64,000 nt of DNA from assembly GCA_964017235.1 (NCBI GenBank), contig OZ024940.1, positions 27,285,615-27,349,614 of the forward strand, written 5' to 3'. Below the pieces are notes generated by a model, which saw nothing but the letters and a program-made list of their open reading frames with translations, ran no database searches and was not told the origin of the DNA. Source of the DNA: Sabellastarte sp. h YS-2021. Its lineage: Eukaryota > Annelida > Polychaeta > Sabellida > Sabellidae. Made by a program: the position numbers and the translations under genes. Of this stretch, positions 21,976-32,028 are shown piece after piece (positions within the stretch are counted from its first letter, which is position 1; every line of letters starts with the position of its first letter).

Positions 21976-22096
21976 AGCAGAGAGTTGCCTGGAGACAATA
22001 CAGCTAGTCAGAAGAAGAGAAAGATAGCATTGGAGGACAGAGAAGAGGAGAGACAACAGCAGAAAATGCAAGAAAGACACCCTACGGGCAAGATAT
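21976..22096 (+). CDS. Possible internal exon of an unknown gene
   Basis: A stretch open in one frame lies between an acceptor-like TTTGGTAG and a consensus donor GTGAGT at 22097. It encodes about 40 very charged residues including SQKKRKIALEDREEERQQQ, resembling a nuclear-protein linker or short coiled coil. No family is recognised. It follows the CRE cluster by under 100 bp, which could instead make it a 5' UTR exon. The opposite strand also has an open frame, so coding is uncertain. Confidence 0.25.
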
Positions 22097-22282
22097 GTGA
22101 GTTTGGAGGACGTTTGTGGTGAAACCACAGTGAAAAGGAATTGTTCAGGAAACCAGTCTCCTAGAACAGGGGTCGCACTGAGGACAAGGAACTGAAGGAT
22201 GGGACAGGAGACAGAGGAGATGAATATACTGACTACAAACAATCAGTAAGGTTGAAGGTCAAGTATATTTGGGGTTAGGTAC

Positions 22283-22510
22283 TATTGGCAGTCCACTGTC
22301 ATTGGGTCCTATCCCCAGTGGCAGGCTAAAGAACCTCAAGGACGTTGATAAATGGTCATCCTTGAGTCTCTGTCTTCAGTTAGGGGAATGTGAGTTACTT
22401 GTGAGTTGGTGCTGTACCTTTGCAGTCGGATGGGTTATATAGCACTCTGAGTCCTGTAGTATATGGAGATATTGCGCTGAGTATAAAAATACATACACAA
22501 AATACACAAA
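22283..22510 (+). mobile_element. 5'-truncated SINE-B
   Basis: It starts inside the body at GGCAGTCCACTGTCATTGGG and runs to the tail GCGCTGAGTATAAAAATACA. The head is missing. It is otherwise typical of the family. Confidence 0.85.
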
Positions 22511-22812
22511 CATCAAGGTGTCAACAGTTGCCATGTTAGTCCATGTCAATTTCCGACCATACTATTGGTCAAAGAATGTCAAAATCCAGATGCTGCTGAT
22601 GTGGAAAACTTGTAGATCCCCTTTGCAAACATTCTTCCCGTTACTGATGTGCCATATACCCAATAGTTACAACAGTAAGTCTTTTGGGGCTGTGGAGAGA
22701 GGGCCAGGAGATTGGGCTGGACCTCACCTCTTCTTGGCACGCAGAACACACTTTGGCAAAAAGTTCTTGTCTCATCTCCTAGGTGAAGTACTCGAGTTAT
22801 AAGATAGATGCA

Positions 22813-23053
22813 GGGGCCACGGTGGCAGAGTGGTAACACTCTTGCCTCCCACCTCTGAGGCCGGGGTTCGGTTCCCGACACGGCCTCAAGTGGGAAAGCT
22901 GGTAGTTGCTTGCCGTTGGTCGGCAGTTTACAGTACAGAACCCTGACGAACTGTATGTTCTGGTTTCCTCTGCCCTTCCAACTACCCGTCGTGATATGAC
23001 CTGTACAGTGTTGAAAGCGACGTAAACCCCCCAAAAAATAAATAAAACATAAC
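22813..23053 (+). mobile_element. SINE-A, full length, with target duplication
   Basis: The complete head GGGGCCACGGTGGCAGAGTG and B box GGGGTTCGGTTCCCG are followed by the body and an AAAATAAATAAAAC tail. Flanks carry ATAGATGCA at 22804-22812 and 23054-23062. The 158- and 96-codon minus-strand frames across it are shadows of the SINE. Confidence 0.92.
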
Positions 23054-23180
23054 ATAGATGCACAGCATCAACCAGCCCATTCCTCATTCACTCCAGCACC
23101 TATAGCATTAATATTGGAGCATTACCTCCATCTGCAGCACTTGTTGCAACTTCTACCAGTGACAGTTACATACATATATC

Positions 23181-23543
23181 TAGGGGTGCGACGGTACCAG
23201 ATTTTCTAGTCCGGGATTCTGCCAATGCAAAACCATCCTGATTCCGGGATACCGAAAATATTTGAGTATCAGCATTTCCCCAATCGAATAGACCTACAAA
23301 CAGGAAGTGATTTTCCGTAATCCAAAACATGGCAGTTTTTCTCAAAGAAATCCCTATAAATGCATCAAAATCTCTTGAAATATGAGGCAACAGTTAATAA
23401 TTTCTTCAGATTCAGGTTTGGAATTTAATATTTTACGTTTCTCAATAATTAAATAAGCTGATTTTCAAGATTCCGGTTGTTAAGAGCGGTCACGGTATTT
23501 CAGTAAACATGTCTCGATACCGGTATACCCCGACTCACCCCTA
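23181..23543. mobile_element. hAT-type MITE with perfect 8 bp target duplication
   Basis: The 363 bp element begins TAGGGGTGCGACGGTACC and ends TACCCCGACTCACCCCTA, imperfectly inverted. CATATATC flanks it exactly at 23173-23180 and 23544-23551. Eight-base duplications and TAGGGGTG-style ends mark the hAT superfamily (established). It has no transposase, so it depends on an autonomous relative. A second hAT-type element is at 37651-38006. Confidence 0.9.
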
Positions 23544-23551
23544 CATATATC

Positions 23552-24631
23552 AGATTCTTTCCTGTGTCTTCAGATGGCAATGGGGCATAATCAGATTACT
23601 GGTATGTTTGTATACATAGCCTACTGAAATCAGTTTATATCTCTGTATCCAAATAAAAATTGTTGCATGCAAATCATTTCATATGGCTTATCCAATGAAC
23701 ACAAGTTACTGCCAATATATGAAACGAGTGGAATGAATCAGAACGGGAACCCTGTTGTGACACAGTGATAGCCATATTGTTAATCAGTGACTTAATAAAC
23801 TTATTAATTAGAACATCCTATGGGCTTAGAGGGGAGGACTCATGTAAAGTGGCCCTCTAAAGGTGGCCTGAAATAGGCTGGTTGTCACTGGGCCACTGTA
23901 TCTGTATCTCCTTTCAGGAACAGTTGCCCAACAGAAATCACTGGCCTAAAGTATGAGCTTCAGTAACCAAGTGTATTGTGTAGCTGAATTTGCTTAGAAT
24001 AAGATATGAACTTTTAAGTGTTTGAGCTTTAAAAACCCAGAGGGCTATAAAAGTAAATTATATGAAAGTAAAAGATATGGTTAACCAAAGTGTAAATCAA
24101 AGAAATGGTTATAGTATAAGAAAAAAGCATAAAAGTTTCTAAATAAAAGATGTAAACATGTAATTGAATAATCGCAAATGGCCTATTTTGTAAAGTAAGT
24201 TGCTAACACGATGAAATCGTAATGTTAAATAAAATGAAGTTAGAACACCTGTTTCGCCTGATGATAACGTGTCACTGAAACAAATCTGAATAGGCTACTC
24301 GGAAAGAACAACATTATGTTCTAAAAGGATGACAGTAAAATGTCGTAACCAAATGTAAATGAAATGTTGGTGTGAAACAAATGTAAACAATGAATTGAAG
24401 TAATGTTCAGTCTATAGTTCAGTGTTAACAAATGGGAAAAAAAACATTGTAACTGAATATGTTAAGGCCAATGTCCAATCAAGACAAAGAACATGGTACC
24501 TCAAACAATGTAAATCAAAGTAATTTATATCTTCTTTCTACTGAACATACTGTATATGCTTATTTGAAAACTGAAAATAGCGAGCCCAGACTGCCATCTG
24601 TGGGTTATAGGTTCTGTCCTGATATAACTTC
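23552..24631. other. Unassigned intergenic DNA
   Basis: AT-rich, with no gene seen. The 74-codon frame at 24459-24683 runs into the next MITE and is not supported. Confidence 0.4.
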
Positions 24632-25328
24632 AGGGCCGGTATTCATAAAACCTGCTGAGACCAAATTTTGTCTCAAGTCTTAAGTTTTGGTCTCAAGTCT
24701 GAGACCACTTTTGGTCTCAGACTTGTTAGCTATTCATAAAACAGTTGAGACCAAATTTAGTCTCAGATTTGGTCTCAAACTTAAGACTGGTACATAGTTG
24801 TCTTAAATATTTTGTTCAAAGTCTCAAGCATTATTTCATCTTAACTGAGATTCATATTTTTATTTCTTATGGCTTAATGTAAAGTAGAAATAATTTACAA
24901 CATATATACTACTTGGCCTAAATTTTTGTAACAACTGATAGGACAAATTTTTGCTTCAAGAGTACCTTACTTTGAGACAATTTTCAACAGAGTTTTCTGA
25001 CTGCATAGCAACAAAGAAGTGGATCATGTGACATGAAAAATAAAAAACAGTTGACACAATTTTCTATTTATTTTTTATTTAAATGGACAGTATAATTTTT
25101 GTTGAGAATTAAAACACAAAAAGTATTGATCTTTTAAAAAAATGTTGGATATATTTGCAAGTTTATGGTTTGTTTACATTGGAAAGACTTGAGACTGGTC
25201 TCAGCTTGGTCTCAGCTGAGAACCTGTTTGTGAATACAAAGTTGAGACTTGGTCTCAGCTGAGACCAAATCTCAAGCTGAGACTATTTTTTGTCTCAGAC
25301 TTAAGATCTCTTTATGAATACGGCCCCA
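24632..25328. mobile_element. MITE with GAGACC/TCTCAAG-word arms
   Basis: It begins AGGGCCGGTATTCATAAAAC and ends with the inverted GATCTCTTTATGAATACGGC followed by CCC. The arms repeat TGAGACCAAATTTTGTCTCA-type words in both orientations. The interior is AT-rich and includes ATCATGTGACATGAAAAA, a possible trace of the core seen at 6141-6420. A partial relative lies at 42765. No coding capacity. Confidence 0.85.
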
Positions 25329-27446
25329 GGAGCTACCTTTAAGTTTCCACATGTTTATGTGTTCACTTGCATTTGAGGTTTTGTGAAAGTAAAATGATAA
25401 AAATTACAATAATTTCAACCAAACAAAGAGTCAGATGTCATGTTTAACTAACATCTTGACATTTGAGGGTCTGTCATCAGATGAAGCCACACAGTCTAAT
25501 GGCCTTCCATGTCGCTGAAGTGACAGTCACTTTAAAAAAATACTCAAAAAATGGTTGAGGTTTGTGGGGATTTAATGGCTTTCAAAATCTAGTGATGTAA
25601 GCCAGTTTTTTTCTTAAAACTCTCATATATTTTTTTTTCATCCAGGTATTCCAGGATAACAAAATGATACTTGAGTGTGTGGCCTAGCATTTAATCAGTT
25701 ACCTCAAACTTTGATAAAATATCTTCTATGCGTCAAGATTTTTTGTTTGTAAATTTATTTTTTTGTTGGTAAATATTTTTTTGTGCTCAAATAACACACA
25801 GATCTGCTGCGGGTTACTCCAGAGAGCTTGAATAAAGTTTAAATTAATTTTTGCAATTCAATTTAAGACAATACAATAAAATACTGATGAAATCTGTAGT
25901 TTCTATACAAATCAACTACCTGTGAACTGTCAAACCTTGGCAATTCAGTGATCTGTCTCAATGGGTTCCTAATTTATTTGATTTGTTTTTCAGGCAAATA
26001 AAATTACTGATGTGTATAACATTAATTGATTGTTTGTGATTTTCCAAAAGAGTTTAAAAAACCTTCAGATAAATTGATAGTTGGTTGAACAAAATAGCCG
26101 ATTGGATATATTGGTAAACCTTTCATACAGATGGATAAATCATTCAAACCTAATGTGTAACCTCGTGAGTAAGTTCAAGATTACTCAAACAAATCCTTAG
26201 TAAATCATTTGAAAGATTAGTTCATTTCCTGGCTATCAAAAACTAACCATAAACTCTAAACTTCCTATCTAAACTTGCATCTTTAAAAATATGAAGTAGT
26301 TTGTTTCTGCAAATTTGGCAAATGTGTAATGACATTTATTTTATAAAAACCTCGCCAAATGAAAACATAAAAATAGAATAAATACACCTTGACTGTATGA
26401 AAATCTGATTTAAAGTGCCAAACAAGGTGATTATGTCATTTGTGTTGGGAAGTTAAATTAACATTTTTTACAATTCTCACCCTGAAAGAAAATTAAAACT
26501 GTAATATTATTACAAGGTGATTTCAGCTGTACAAAAGTTATAAAATAGATTTATGATATTCTTTCTACAAACTCACATTCTAGAAAATAATTTTGGTATT
26601 TTTGTTGTATTTTTTCCTGTTATATTACTACTTTCTTGTTAAATTTTGAAAAAATACACTCGTAAATGAAAAAAAAAATGGAAAAAGAAAACAAAGAGTT
26701 CCATCCACAACCTACCCTCTTGTGTTTTATGAAACTATCCAATTTGAATTCTTTTTAAATTATTATTTCCATGAAACTAGATACTTAATATTCCACCCGA
26801 TGTAACTGTATAGTTTTAACACATATTAACGCGTTATTTATTCATGTGTGTTATCCAATCTGCGGGTGATTCTGATATTGTCTTATCCGAATGAATCCAC
26901 ACACATGCGTGTACTCAGCCTCCTGCCACCCTCTCGTGACACCAGTGATCTGACCACTCGTCCTGGGAGTTGTGTGTGCACACACTGAGCTCTGTGTGCC
27001 CCCCCTCCCTCCCCCCTGTCAGTACAGGTTCCACCACTATCTGTCAGCCAGCCACAAGACCCTGCCTTCTCCAGGTTTGCATTGGCTGTGTAATGAATTC
27101 TGCCAGTGGGTGGGTGTGTTACAGGAGAGGATGTATATATATATATGACAAATGCAAATAATGAATAAAGATGACAATTACAATACCATTGGGTAGCAGA
27201 AGTATTGTACTGTTCATCATCTGTGAGTGGTATATTTATTTCATGTACATTGTGTAAGTCTAATGAGGGATGTTTTACTTCTGTTATCCACCATTTTTTT
27301 TTGTGTGTGATTAAACAGTAAAATAAATCCATATTTAAAGAAAGAATGCAAAATACATGTATGTAGAGGGTCACAGTAAACATCGGAAAAAAAAGTGAAT
27401 GGTTCATCTTAACTGTATACTTGGTGTCACATGGGGGGGGGGGGGG
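25329..27446. other. Unassigned intergenic DNA
   Basis: Mostly AT-rich. 26880-27120 is a GC-richer island with C-rich CCCCCCTCCCTCCCCCC on the plus strand; it could be a promoter or UTR, but I see no gene beside it. The 174-codon minus-strand frame (26883-27407) has no recognisable domain, biased composition and a Gly/Arg-rich end produced by the C-rich strand. I do not call it. Confidence 0.4.
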
Positions 27447-27658
27447 CTCGGTGGCGTAGCGGTTAGAGTTCTCGCCTCCAACCTCTGAGGCCGCCGGTTT
27501 GAATCTCGGCCCGGGCGCTTCATGTTGGAAAGTTGGTAGTTACTTGCCGATGCCCGGTGGTTTACAGTGCAGTATGCACTGGTTTCCTCCACCTGTAAAC
27601 TACCCGTCGCAATATGACCCTGGCTGTTGAACGCGACGTAAAAAACAACAAATAAATC
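27447..27658 (+). mobile_element. SINE-A relative, diverged subfamily
   Basis: Head GGTGGCGTAGCGGTTAGAG and B-box region GGTTTGAATCTCGGCC, then a body alignable to SINE-A (GTTGGTAGTTACTTGCCGAT, CACTGGTTTCCTCC, CTACCCGTCGCAATATGACC, GAACGCGACGTAAAAA) and an AACAAATAAAT tail. The head wording is closer to a generic metazoan tRNA SINE than the other copies, so it is either an older subfamily or a separate source gene. It is preceded by a G-run. Confidence 0.82.
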
Positions 27659-28121
27659 AATGCTGCACCCTTCTGTTCAGTTTGGTTATTCAGCAATGTC
27701 TTGACTCAAACTCCAATCAACTACAGAAATAGAAATAGAGGAGCTTGTTTTGAGTTTGTGATGAGTCTTCAAGCGTTGCTGTTCCTTTACTGTAACCTGC
27801 TTACAACTAGAACACTAACTCTTGCTTTGTGTAAAGTCACCATGGATTTGTTTTGACTGAAACATAAATTGGCAAATCCAAACCCCATAAAAAATATATT
27901 TAAAGAAAAATTTAAAAAAAATTTTAAAAAAAGCTTGAAAGTAATTACTGCACTTTCCCATAACTCAGCACACACCTCAAGTTGGCACAAAACAGGAGAT
28001 GGAAGTCATCAGTAACATTCATGCAGAATGCCCCATAACAAAGTATAAAACAATGGTAATCAAAGCGACAAAGGGCGTAAATTAATTGACCGCAGAAATT
28101 ACTGTTCGCAAATTCTAAGAC
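27659..28121. other. Unassigned intergenic DNA
   Basis: No gene seen. A-rich and AT-rich patch at 27890-27935. Confidence 0.4.
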
Positions 28122-28336
28122 AAGAGCACCCAGAGACCGCAGGCCTCCGCCAAGGCATGTACAGCTAATACCAGGAACTTTTCTTACGCGAAACGGCTCA
28201 ATAATAAGTAAACAGGAAAATCCAGATTTTTTATATTTTTTTTGATCTCAAAATTTAATGGCATCTAAGTTGGACCAAATCCCGTCTACTCATTTCTCCC
28301 AACAAAATCCATCCATTGCTATTTGTGTAATTCGAC

Positions 28337-28421
<85 letters not shown>
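28122..28421 (+). repeat. GATCC-type repeat ending in a (GACA)n microsatellite
   Basis: It starts AAGAGCACCCAGAGACCGCA / GGCCTCCGCCAAGGC like the copies at 15163 and 55420, has a diverged interior (matching 5076-5198), and ends in about 21 tetranucleotide GACA units (28335-28421). In this repeat class the CAGACAGACA tail is where such runs begin (compare GGACAGACAGACAGACAA near 55738). Open frames of repeated RQTD or CLSV are microsatellite artefacts. Confidence 0.85.
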
Positions 28422-28425
<4 letters not shown>

Positions 28426-29106
28426 AACCATCCCACCATCTAACCAACCAAGCAAGCAACCAAACAGTTGGTCATGCATTTAGTATCCCTTTGACAGAGG
28501 CAATCAGTGTTTTGCAGTCAAACAGTCCAATATTATGGCGAGAAGCATTAGCCTTGTAAAGGCTGTTTTCGGTGGCAATAATAATTTGTATTTGAATTCA
28601 CTGCCCCGAATTGACGCATGCGTCATCAACACACCAACCTTTGTCTCAGCCTGTAAACTGTACACTGGACAGCTACTGGGGTGGTTCAAATAACAGTCTT
28701 ATACAGTTACCTTGAACTTACAAAGGTTTGTTGACTGGGATTAGAGTAGCCTTAGCAACAGATTGGTCCCAGATTACTATCCTGGGAATCACGTGTCACA
28801 CTGTAAGGACTTGCAGCCACATGTAAAGGTATGTTCCAATTTGGACAGTATTCTAAACATGGTTCAGACATTGGCTGACTTAGTCACGTGGTACAATCTG
28901 AAAGGAAAATACTCATTGTGTTTGTTACATGTAAGTCAGTTGGACATTTTCTGAAAAGCGTGTGCATTGTCTGAAATATTGTCATTAAATATCCACCTCA
29001 CAATGTATTTCAGGCAAATACCAAGCTTTACAGGCCTTAATTTTAAGCACAAACTTCAGCAAGGCTTTCCTTTCATTTTAAGAGGGTTCGCTGGACTTTC
29101 GTGAAT
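28422..29106. other. Unassigned intergenic DNA
   Basis: Short frames only; no gene or family recognised. Confidence 0.4.
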
Positions 29107-29213
29107 TGTGGCATTGCTTGATAAGTACCAGTCTCATCACTGAAGTTAAACAGCAATGGACTAGGTTAGTACTTGGATGGGTGACCGTCTGAGTTCTAGG
29201 CCAGGCTTGGGAT
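29107..29213 (+). pseudogene. 5S rRNA-like unit (pseudogene or 5S-derived SINE head)
   Basis: The downstream promoter region GGTTAGTACTTGGATGGGTG followed by ACCG at 29164-29187 is identical to the conserved 5S C box. Upstream, TCATCACTGAAGTTAAACAG corresponds to the A-box region (canonical GAAGTTAAGCA). The first ~30 bases and the last ~25 are strongly diverged and could not form the normal 5S stem. This is therefore a dispersed 5S pseudogene or the head of a SINE3-class element; no clear body or tail family is visible downstream. Confidence 0.75.
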
Positions 29214-30798
29214 GTATTTGACTCAGAATTTGTTTTTGTCTCCAGACTTTATAAATTCTAGATCACTACTCTTGTCTCTGATGGCTTTGCAGTTCAGGCA
29301 TGTAGACTGAAACACTTTTCGGCCTTGTCTATTCCCCATGCCACTTACTCTATATAGTTAGCATTACAAATTCATCAACAAGTACTGACTTTTCATTAAT
29401 TGCCCCTCAGCAATGTTAACTGCAGATATAATATTTTTTTATCGCCAGCAAGATGCTTTACAGAACTTCTGCATTTTTTGTTGCATTATTATCCATGTAG
29501 AAATGACAGAACTTGTTTTGATATTCACTGGTAGCCCTTATTTTTATTTCACAGCAATTAAAGCTCTTTTAAAATACCGACTTGGTTCACTTGTTTTTAT
29601 ACAAGGTGATGAGTAATAAAAGTAAAACACATACAAAAAAAAACAACACATATATCATTCATGAAGTGCAACAATAGAATATTGGTGCTCACTGGTATAA
29701 AAATATCATCTTTAATAATATTTTTTTGTAAATGTCATTCAGTAAATTTTCTCTTTTTTATGCAAAAATACGAGAATGGATTTTAAAGGAGTGAAATGAG
29801 TGCCAACACTGCATATGACCAATCAACAGAGAGCTTACAGATTAGACCTGCTGTATGAGTGAACCTGATTGGTTTAGAGTCTGTAGTCATTCTTCGGCAC
29901 TTGATATTTGCGCCAAGTTAAAGTGTGTGTCAAATTACAAAAGTAAAATAAAGTATGATGCCAACATTAAAACAAATTCAAGTGAAGTGTACATAGGTTA
30001 ATATCAAATACTTTATGGCGCCACAAGATTGCTGTTTACTACCATTTAAATTAGCAATGATAGCAACTCTGAAATGTCTTTCACCAGTAATGAAATTGTG
30101 GTGTTATAAGGTTACTTACTTCAAATGTCAACTTAATTACTGCCAAGTCCCTATTAATTCAAACTGTTGTGCCACATGTGGAGATTTTACATTCATAGCT
30201 TGTCACACAAATTAAATGTTACAATGTACCTTCAAAGGACTGAGACTTATTTGAAGAGACTTTGCTGATGAAGTGCAATCAGCCTATTAGGTAATTCTAA
30301 AGAGATGAATTGCACATGCCGTGTTGTAAGGTAAGGAAACAGTTTAATTAATTAAAGAGGTCAATAGTACATGATGTGTGTAAAATAAAGAAATACAACA
30401 ACCCCTCCCCCAAACAGAAACCATCCAGCCAAGTAATTCACAAGTTTGCCATTAGATCCATTGCCTCTCGAAGTTATGATCGTGGGTTCAAATGCACATT
30501 ATGACATATGGGCGATGAACTCTCCTGTCCCGATTTCTCACAAGGCTCTGTGTGTCCCTGAGGCCCAGTTGCAGTGACTGGAATCGGTTCGTAGTTCTGC
30601 CCCCCCATACATGTTTCAAACATGTCATTAAAATATTTAGCAGAAGAACCTTGCTGTCACAGCTTACAAATGTTGTACATGGAAACGAAGACTGAGGCAA
30701 GCTTCACCAGACCTGATAAAATTGGTGTTATGCAGAGTTGTAGAATGAATCATCGCAGGTTTGTGTGTGTACATTTCTTCTCCAAGTGAATTATCGGC
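29214..30798. other. Unassigned intergenic DNA
   Basis: No gene supported. A B-box-like TCGTGGGTTCAAATGCAC at 30480-30497 may be a decayed tRNA-like sequence. The 70-codon minus-strand frame at 30488-30700 has no recognisable domain. Confidence 0.4.
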
Positions 30799-31921
30799 CT
30801 TATGCCCAGGTCACACAGTGGCGAGCGTGCTGCGATGATCTCAGCGAATATAGAAGACTGGAGGCGACTTCAAATTCGCCGAAAAAAGGCGGGAAAGTGT
30901 GGTCACATGATAAAAGATCTTCGTACTTCTACGACCCTTCTACAATGTTCTATGATGTGTTTCAACTGTCCTGAGATTAACCCTCGACAAAGCAAGAATA
31001 TATGGGAATAGCCTCCGAACTGGTGAAGATATCTGACGACTTGACGACAATTACCCACGAATTAGCTACAAGTAGCGGACGATGAATGCAATGTTTGAAG
31101 AATCTTCTACCACAAAGGAAGAACCAGTTGAGAACAAGGAGAATATTCAAGGAAAAAAACAAGGAATATACAAGGAAAAAACTCCACTGGCTTCCAATTC
31201 AACATCCTATCCTTTTTAAGTATAATCTTCTGGTATTCAAGGCTATCAATCTGTCACAGCACCCATATCTCTCAGCTTTAATAAGATCGAGCAGTCTCAC
31301 TCGCGGCAACAGGCTATCTGTCTCCTCAACCCGCCCTAAGAAGCACATAGGAAGGCGTGGCTTTGCAGTAGCTGCACCAGCTGTATGGAACAAGCTGCCA
31401 CAAACTGTCAGATCTCAGCAAACAATAGATTGTTTCAGAAGCCAGCTAAAGACCTACTTGTTTAGGCTGGCATACCCCCCACCTTAGTTATACCCTGGCG
31501 GGCGCTTTTTAGATGTCGACCCATGCCTGTCCCTGGACCCTCCCTTCTTGGACCTAAGCGCATTAGAGGACTTGTATCAATTTTGCGCTATATAAATCCT
31601 ACTATTATTAATATCCGGCGAATTTACTGAGAATATGAAGGCAGTACAATTTGCTGGTGAGTGTCCTACTACAGAACTACGACATAGAAGAATCTGCTAC
31701 CAATAGTGGTAAATTCTCATGGCGAACTAAAAAACCTCCAAAAATCGACGTATACCGGCAATAGTTTTAAACATTCAGCTTGTTGTCGCCGTGAGCTGGC
31801 TAATTATGAAGAAAACCAAAGACAAACAAAGAATAATAAGGAATCCACTAAGAATCCTGGCGAATTCATTATTTGCCAATATTTGCCTTTCAAATTCGCC
31901 ACTGTGGGACCTGGGCATAAG
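30799..31921 (+). mobile_element. Terminal-inverted-repeat element A, interrupted by a LINE tail
   Basis: The left end CTTATGCCCAGGTCACACAG (then TGGCGA) is inverted at the right end (TCGCCACTGTGGGACCTGGG, then CATAAG). The interior has further GGCGAAT/ATTCGCC words. A clean ~190 bp stretch (CACATGATAAAAGATCTTCG to CCCACGAATTAGCTA) matches element B in opposite orientation, so both are copies of one family. A LINE tail sits inside (31165-31615). No transposase is seen in either copy; the family is unknown to me. Confidence 0.85.
31165..31615 (+). mobile_element. 5'-truncated LINE tail (CR1/L2-like) inside element A
   Basis: The last ~100 residues of a LINE reverse-transcriptase protein are open: LHWLPIQHPILFKYNLLVFK, then RRGFAVAAPAVWNKLPQTVR, then CFRSQLKTYLFRLAYPPP, with the stop at 31487. 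The LHWLP...APxxWNxLP...FRxxLKTYLF pattern is the conserved carboxy end of CR1/L2/Rex-type elements. A ~125 bp 3' UTR ends TGCGCTATATAAATCCTACT plus an ATT run. The frame starting at 31086 fuses element A sequence with the LINE and is not a host gene. The coding part has no stop, so this copy is fairly young. Confidence 0.85.
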
Positions 31922-32028
31922 ATTTGCTTGAATCCAACTATTATTTTATTTCCCAATTGACAATGACTATTCTAATGGTGCCATTTGTTTTTAATAGTGC
32001 TGTAGATTCTGTACAACTTCAACCTCCA

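Noticed and set aside
22813-22890. Functional tRNA gene
   Set aside because: The A- and B-box-like sequences belong to a SINE head followed by the SINE body and tail, with no intact acceptor stem.
22579-23087. 158- and 96-codon minus-strand frames
   Set aside because: They run through the SINE-A at 22813-23053, and the same peptide wording recurs wherever SINE-A recurs (1534, 15989, 37006).
26883-27407. 174-codon minus-strand open frame
   Set aside because: It has no recognisable domain or motif and a Gly/Arg-rich end caused by a C-rich strand. Length alone is not enough in a 64 kb eukaryotic window.
28255-28559. Frames encoding repeated RQTD or CLSV
   Set aside because: They are translations of the (GACA)n microsatellite.
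29107-29213. Functional 5S rRNA gene
   Set aside because: Both outer parts have diverged so far that the 5'-3' stem could not form.
31086-31487. 133-residue host protein
   Set aside because: The first ~30 codons are element A sequence and the rest is a LINE carboxy end, so the frame is an accidental fusion.
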